Shown: positions 6,422 to 7,099 of the stretch, piece by piece
How positions within the stretch are numbered: the first letter of the stretch is position 1
How the letters are laid out: every line of letters starts with the position of its first letter
Assembly: GCA_011041825.1 (NCBI GenBank)
Contig: DRAO01000291.1
Coordinates: forward strand, 1 to 7,099
DNA: 7,099 bases
Direction: 5' to 3'
Source: Chloroflexota bacterium
GTDB lineage: Bacteria > Chloroflexota > Anaerolineae > SpSt-600
Made by a program: the position numbers and the translations under genes
The notes under the pieces: generated by a model
Databases searched by the model: none
What the model saw: the letters and a program-made list of their open reading frames with translations, nothing else
Told to the model about the DNA's origin: nothing

Positions 6422-7099
6422 ATGGCGCAGGTGCAGGATTTTATCGAAGCCAGGTACCAGGAACTCTCCCAGCACTTCCATCATTGGGAGAAAATCAAGG
6501 ATATAATAGACCAGCTAGTTGACCTGATGCTCAATTACCGCCAGAGCGGACATCCCGGCGGCTCCCGCTCCAAGGTTCACGCCTTCGTGGTTACCACCCT
6601 CAGCGGCGTGATGCGTTGGGACATCCGCCATCCCGAGAAGCCCTTTGGTGACCGCTTCATTCTGGTAGGTGGTCACACTGTCCCCCTCATCTATGCGGCT
6701 CTGGCGGTGTATAACGAAGCTTTGCGCATTAAGTATCAGCAGACCGGAGATGAGAAGTACCTCATACCCAACCCGGAAGAATACGCCCTCTACTGGGAGG
6801 ACCTGCTGGAATTCCGCCGCAATAAGGGGCTTTCGGGCCACGCCGAGATGGAAGGCAAGACCCTTTTCCTCAAGTTTAACACCGGCCCCTCGGGGCACGG
6901 CTCCCCTGCCGCCGCTGGTGAGGCCCTGGCCCTCAAGCGGGCTGGAGCTGAGGGCGTCAAGGTCATCGCCTTCGAGGGGGATGCGGGCCTCTCGACCGGC
7001 GTCACCCACGAGACCCTTAACTCGGCCTGGGGGATGGGGTTGGATAACCTCTACTTCGTGGTGGACTGGAACGACTTCGGCATTGACGACCACCCGCTC
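6422..7099 (+). CDS. Divergent transketolase-like ThDP-dependent enzyme (3' partial)
   Basis: The frame is open from ATG 6422 to the window edge, giving 226 residues of the N-terminal, diphosphate-binding half. SGHPGGSRS at 42-50 is the transketolase N-terminal motif. H44, H85 (VGGHTVP) and H140 (SGHAE) sit where canonical transketolases carry active-site histidines. NTGPSGHGSPAAAGEAL at 153-169 matches the TTGPLGQG segment, with His in place of Gln. The cofactor loop is unusual: GDA at 186-188 instead of GDG, and LSTG where the MEG-type Glu is expected, while the distal Asn (N217 in DWNDFGID) is kept. The gene also has an insertion-like segment at about 100-135 (DEKYLIPNPEEYALYWEDLLEF). Canonical transketolase moves two-carbon units between sugar phosphates in the pentose phosphate pathway; this protein may do that or a related reaction. 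It is transcribed divergently from the AcnX operon. Confidence 0.85.
   Translation, partial: MAQVQDFIEARYQELSQHFHHWEKIKDIIDQLVDLMLNYRQSGHPGGSRSKVHAFVVTTLSGVMRWDIRHPEKPFGDRFILVGGHTVPLIYAALAVYNEALRIKYQQTGDEKYLIPNPEEYALYWEDLLEFRRNKGLSGHAEMEGKTLFLKFNTGPSGHGSPAAAGEALALKRAGAEGVKVIAFEGDAGLSTGVTHETLNSAWGMGLDNLYFVVDWNDFGIDDHPL

Noticed and set aside
6098..6484. Minus-strand and plus-strand short frames across the MITE (including 6186-6419)
   Set aside because: They read through the inverted repeats, promoter and leader, have low-complexity Arg/Ser-rich translations and no ribosome sites.
6515..7093. 192-codon minus-strand frame
   Set aside because: It is the antisense shadow of the transketolase-like gene, whose plus-strand frame has the conserved motifs and a strong ribosome site.

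Overview
The window reads as an ordinary chromosomal stretch of a moderately GC-rich bacterium. Two things suggest Chloroflexota (Anaerolineae-like), possibly a thermophile: the architecture of the secreted metalloprotease, and the unusual form of the transketolase-like protein. This is an inference from remembered family resemblance, not a search result. All genes start with ATG or GTG, have clear purine-rich ribosome binding sites and are tightly packed.

Layout. (1) Bases 3-1697, plus strand: the 3' part of a large secreted zinc metalloprotease whose start lies outside the window. It has a HEFQH-type catalytic domain followed by immune-inhibitor-A-like beta-sandwich domains. (2) Bases 1761-3668, plus strand: a complete gyrB with its own extended -10 promoter in the 63-base gap after the protease. 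(3) Bases 3703-6043, minus strand, convergent with gyrB: a probable three-gene operon. In transcription order it holds an aconitase-X large subunit, a YkoP-like protein of unknown function and a cytidine deaminase; the last two overlap by 4 bases (GTGA). (4) Bases 6044-6421: a 378-base intergenic region. It holds a sigma70-type promoter for the minus-strand operon, a 182-base palindromic MITE-like element with 14-base perfect terminal inverted repeats, and an extended -10 promoter with a leader hairpin for the next gene. (5) Bases 6422-7099, plus strand: the first 226 codons of a divergent transketolase-like thiamine-diphosphate enzyme that runs off the window.

How the genes relate. They do not form one pathway. 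GyrB is housekeeping DNA topology, and its partner gyrA is not in the window. Cytidine deaminase is pyrimidine salvage. The AcnX large subunit lacks its usual small (swivel, DUF126) partner nearby. The transketolase-like gene is divergent from the AcnX operon, and the MITE sits exactly between the two promoters without breaking either. I found no CRISPR array, tRNA, rRNA, transposase, toxin-antitoxin or defence system. The most unusual items are the palindromic MITE between divergent promoters, the orphan AcnX subunit co-transcribed with a YkoP-like gene, and the transketolase variant with altered cofactor-loop residues.
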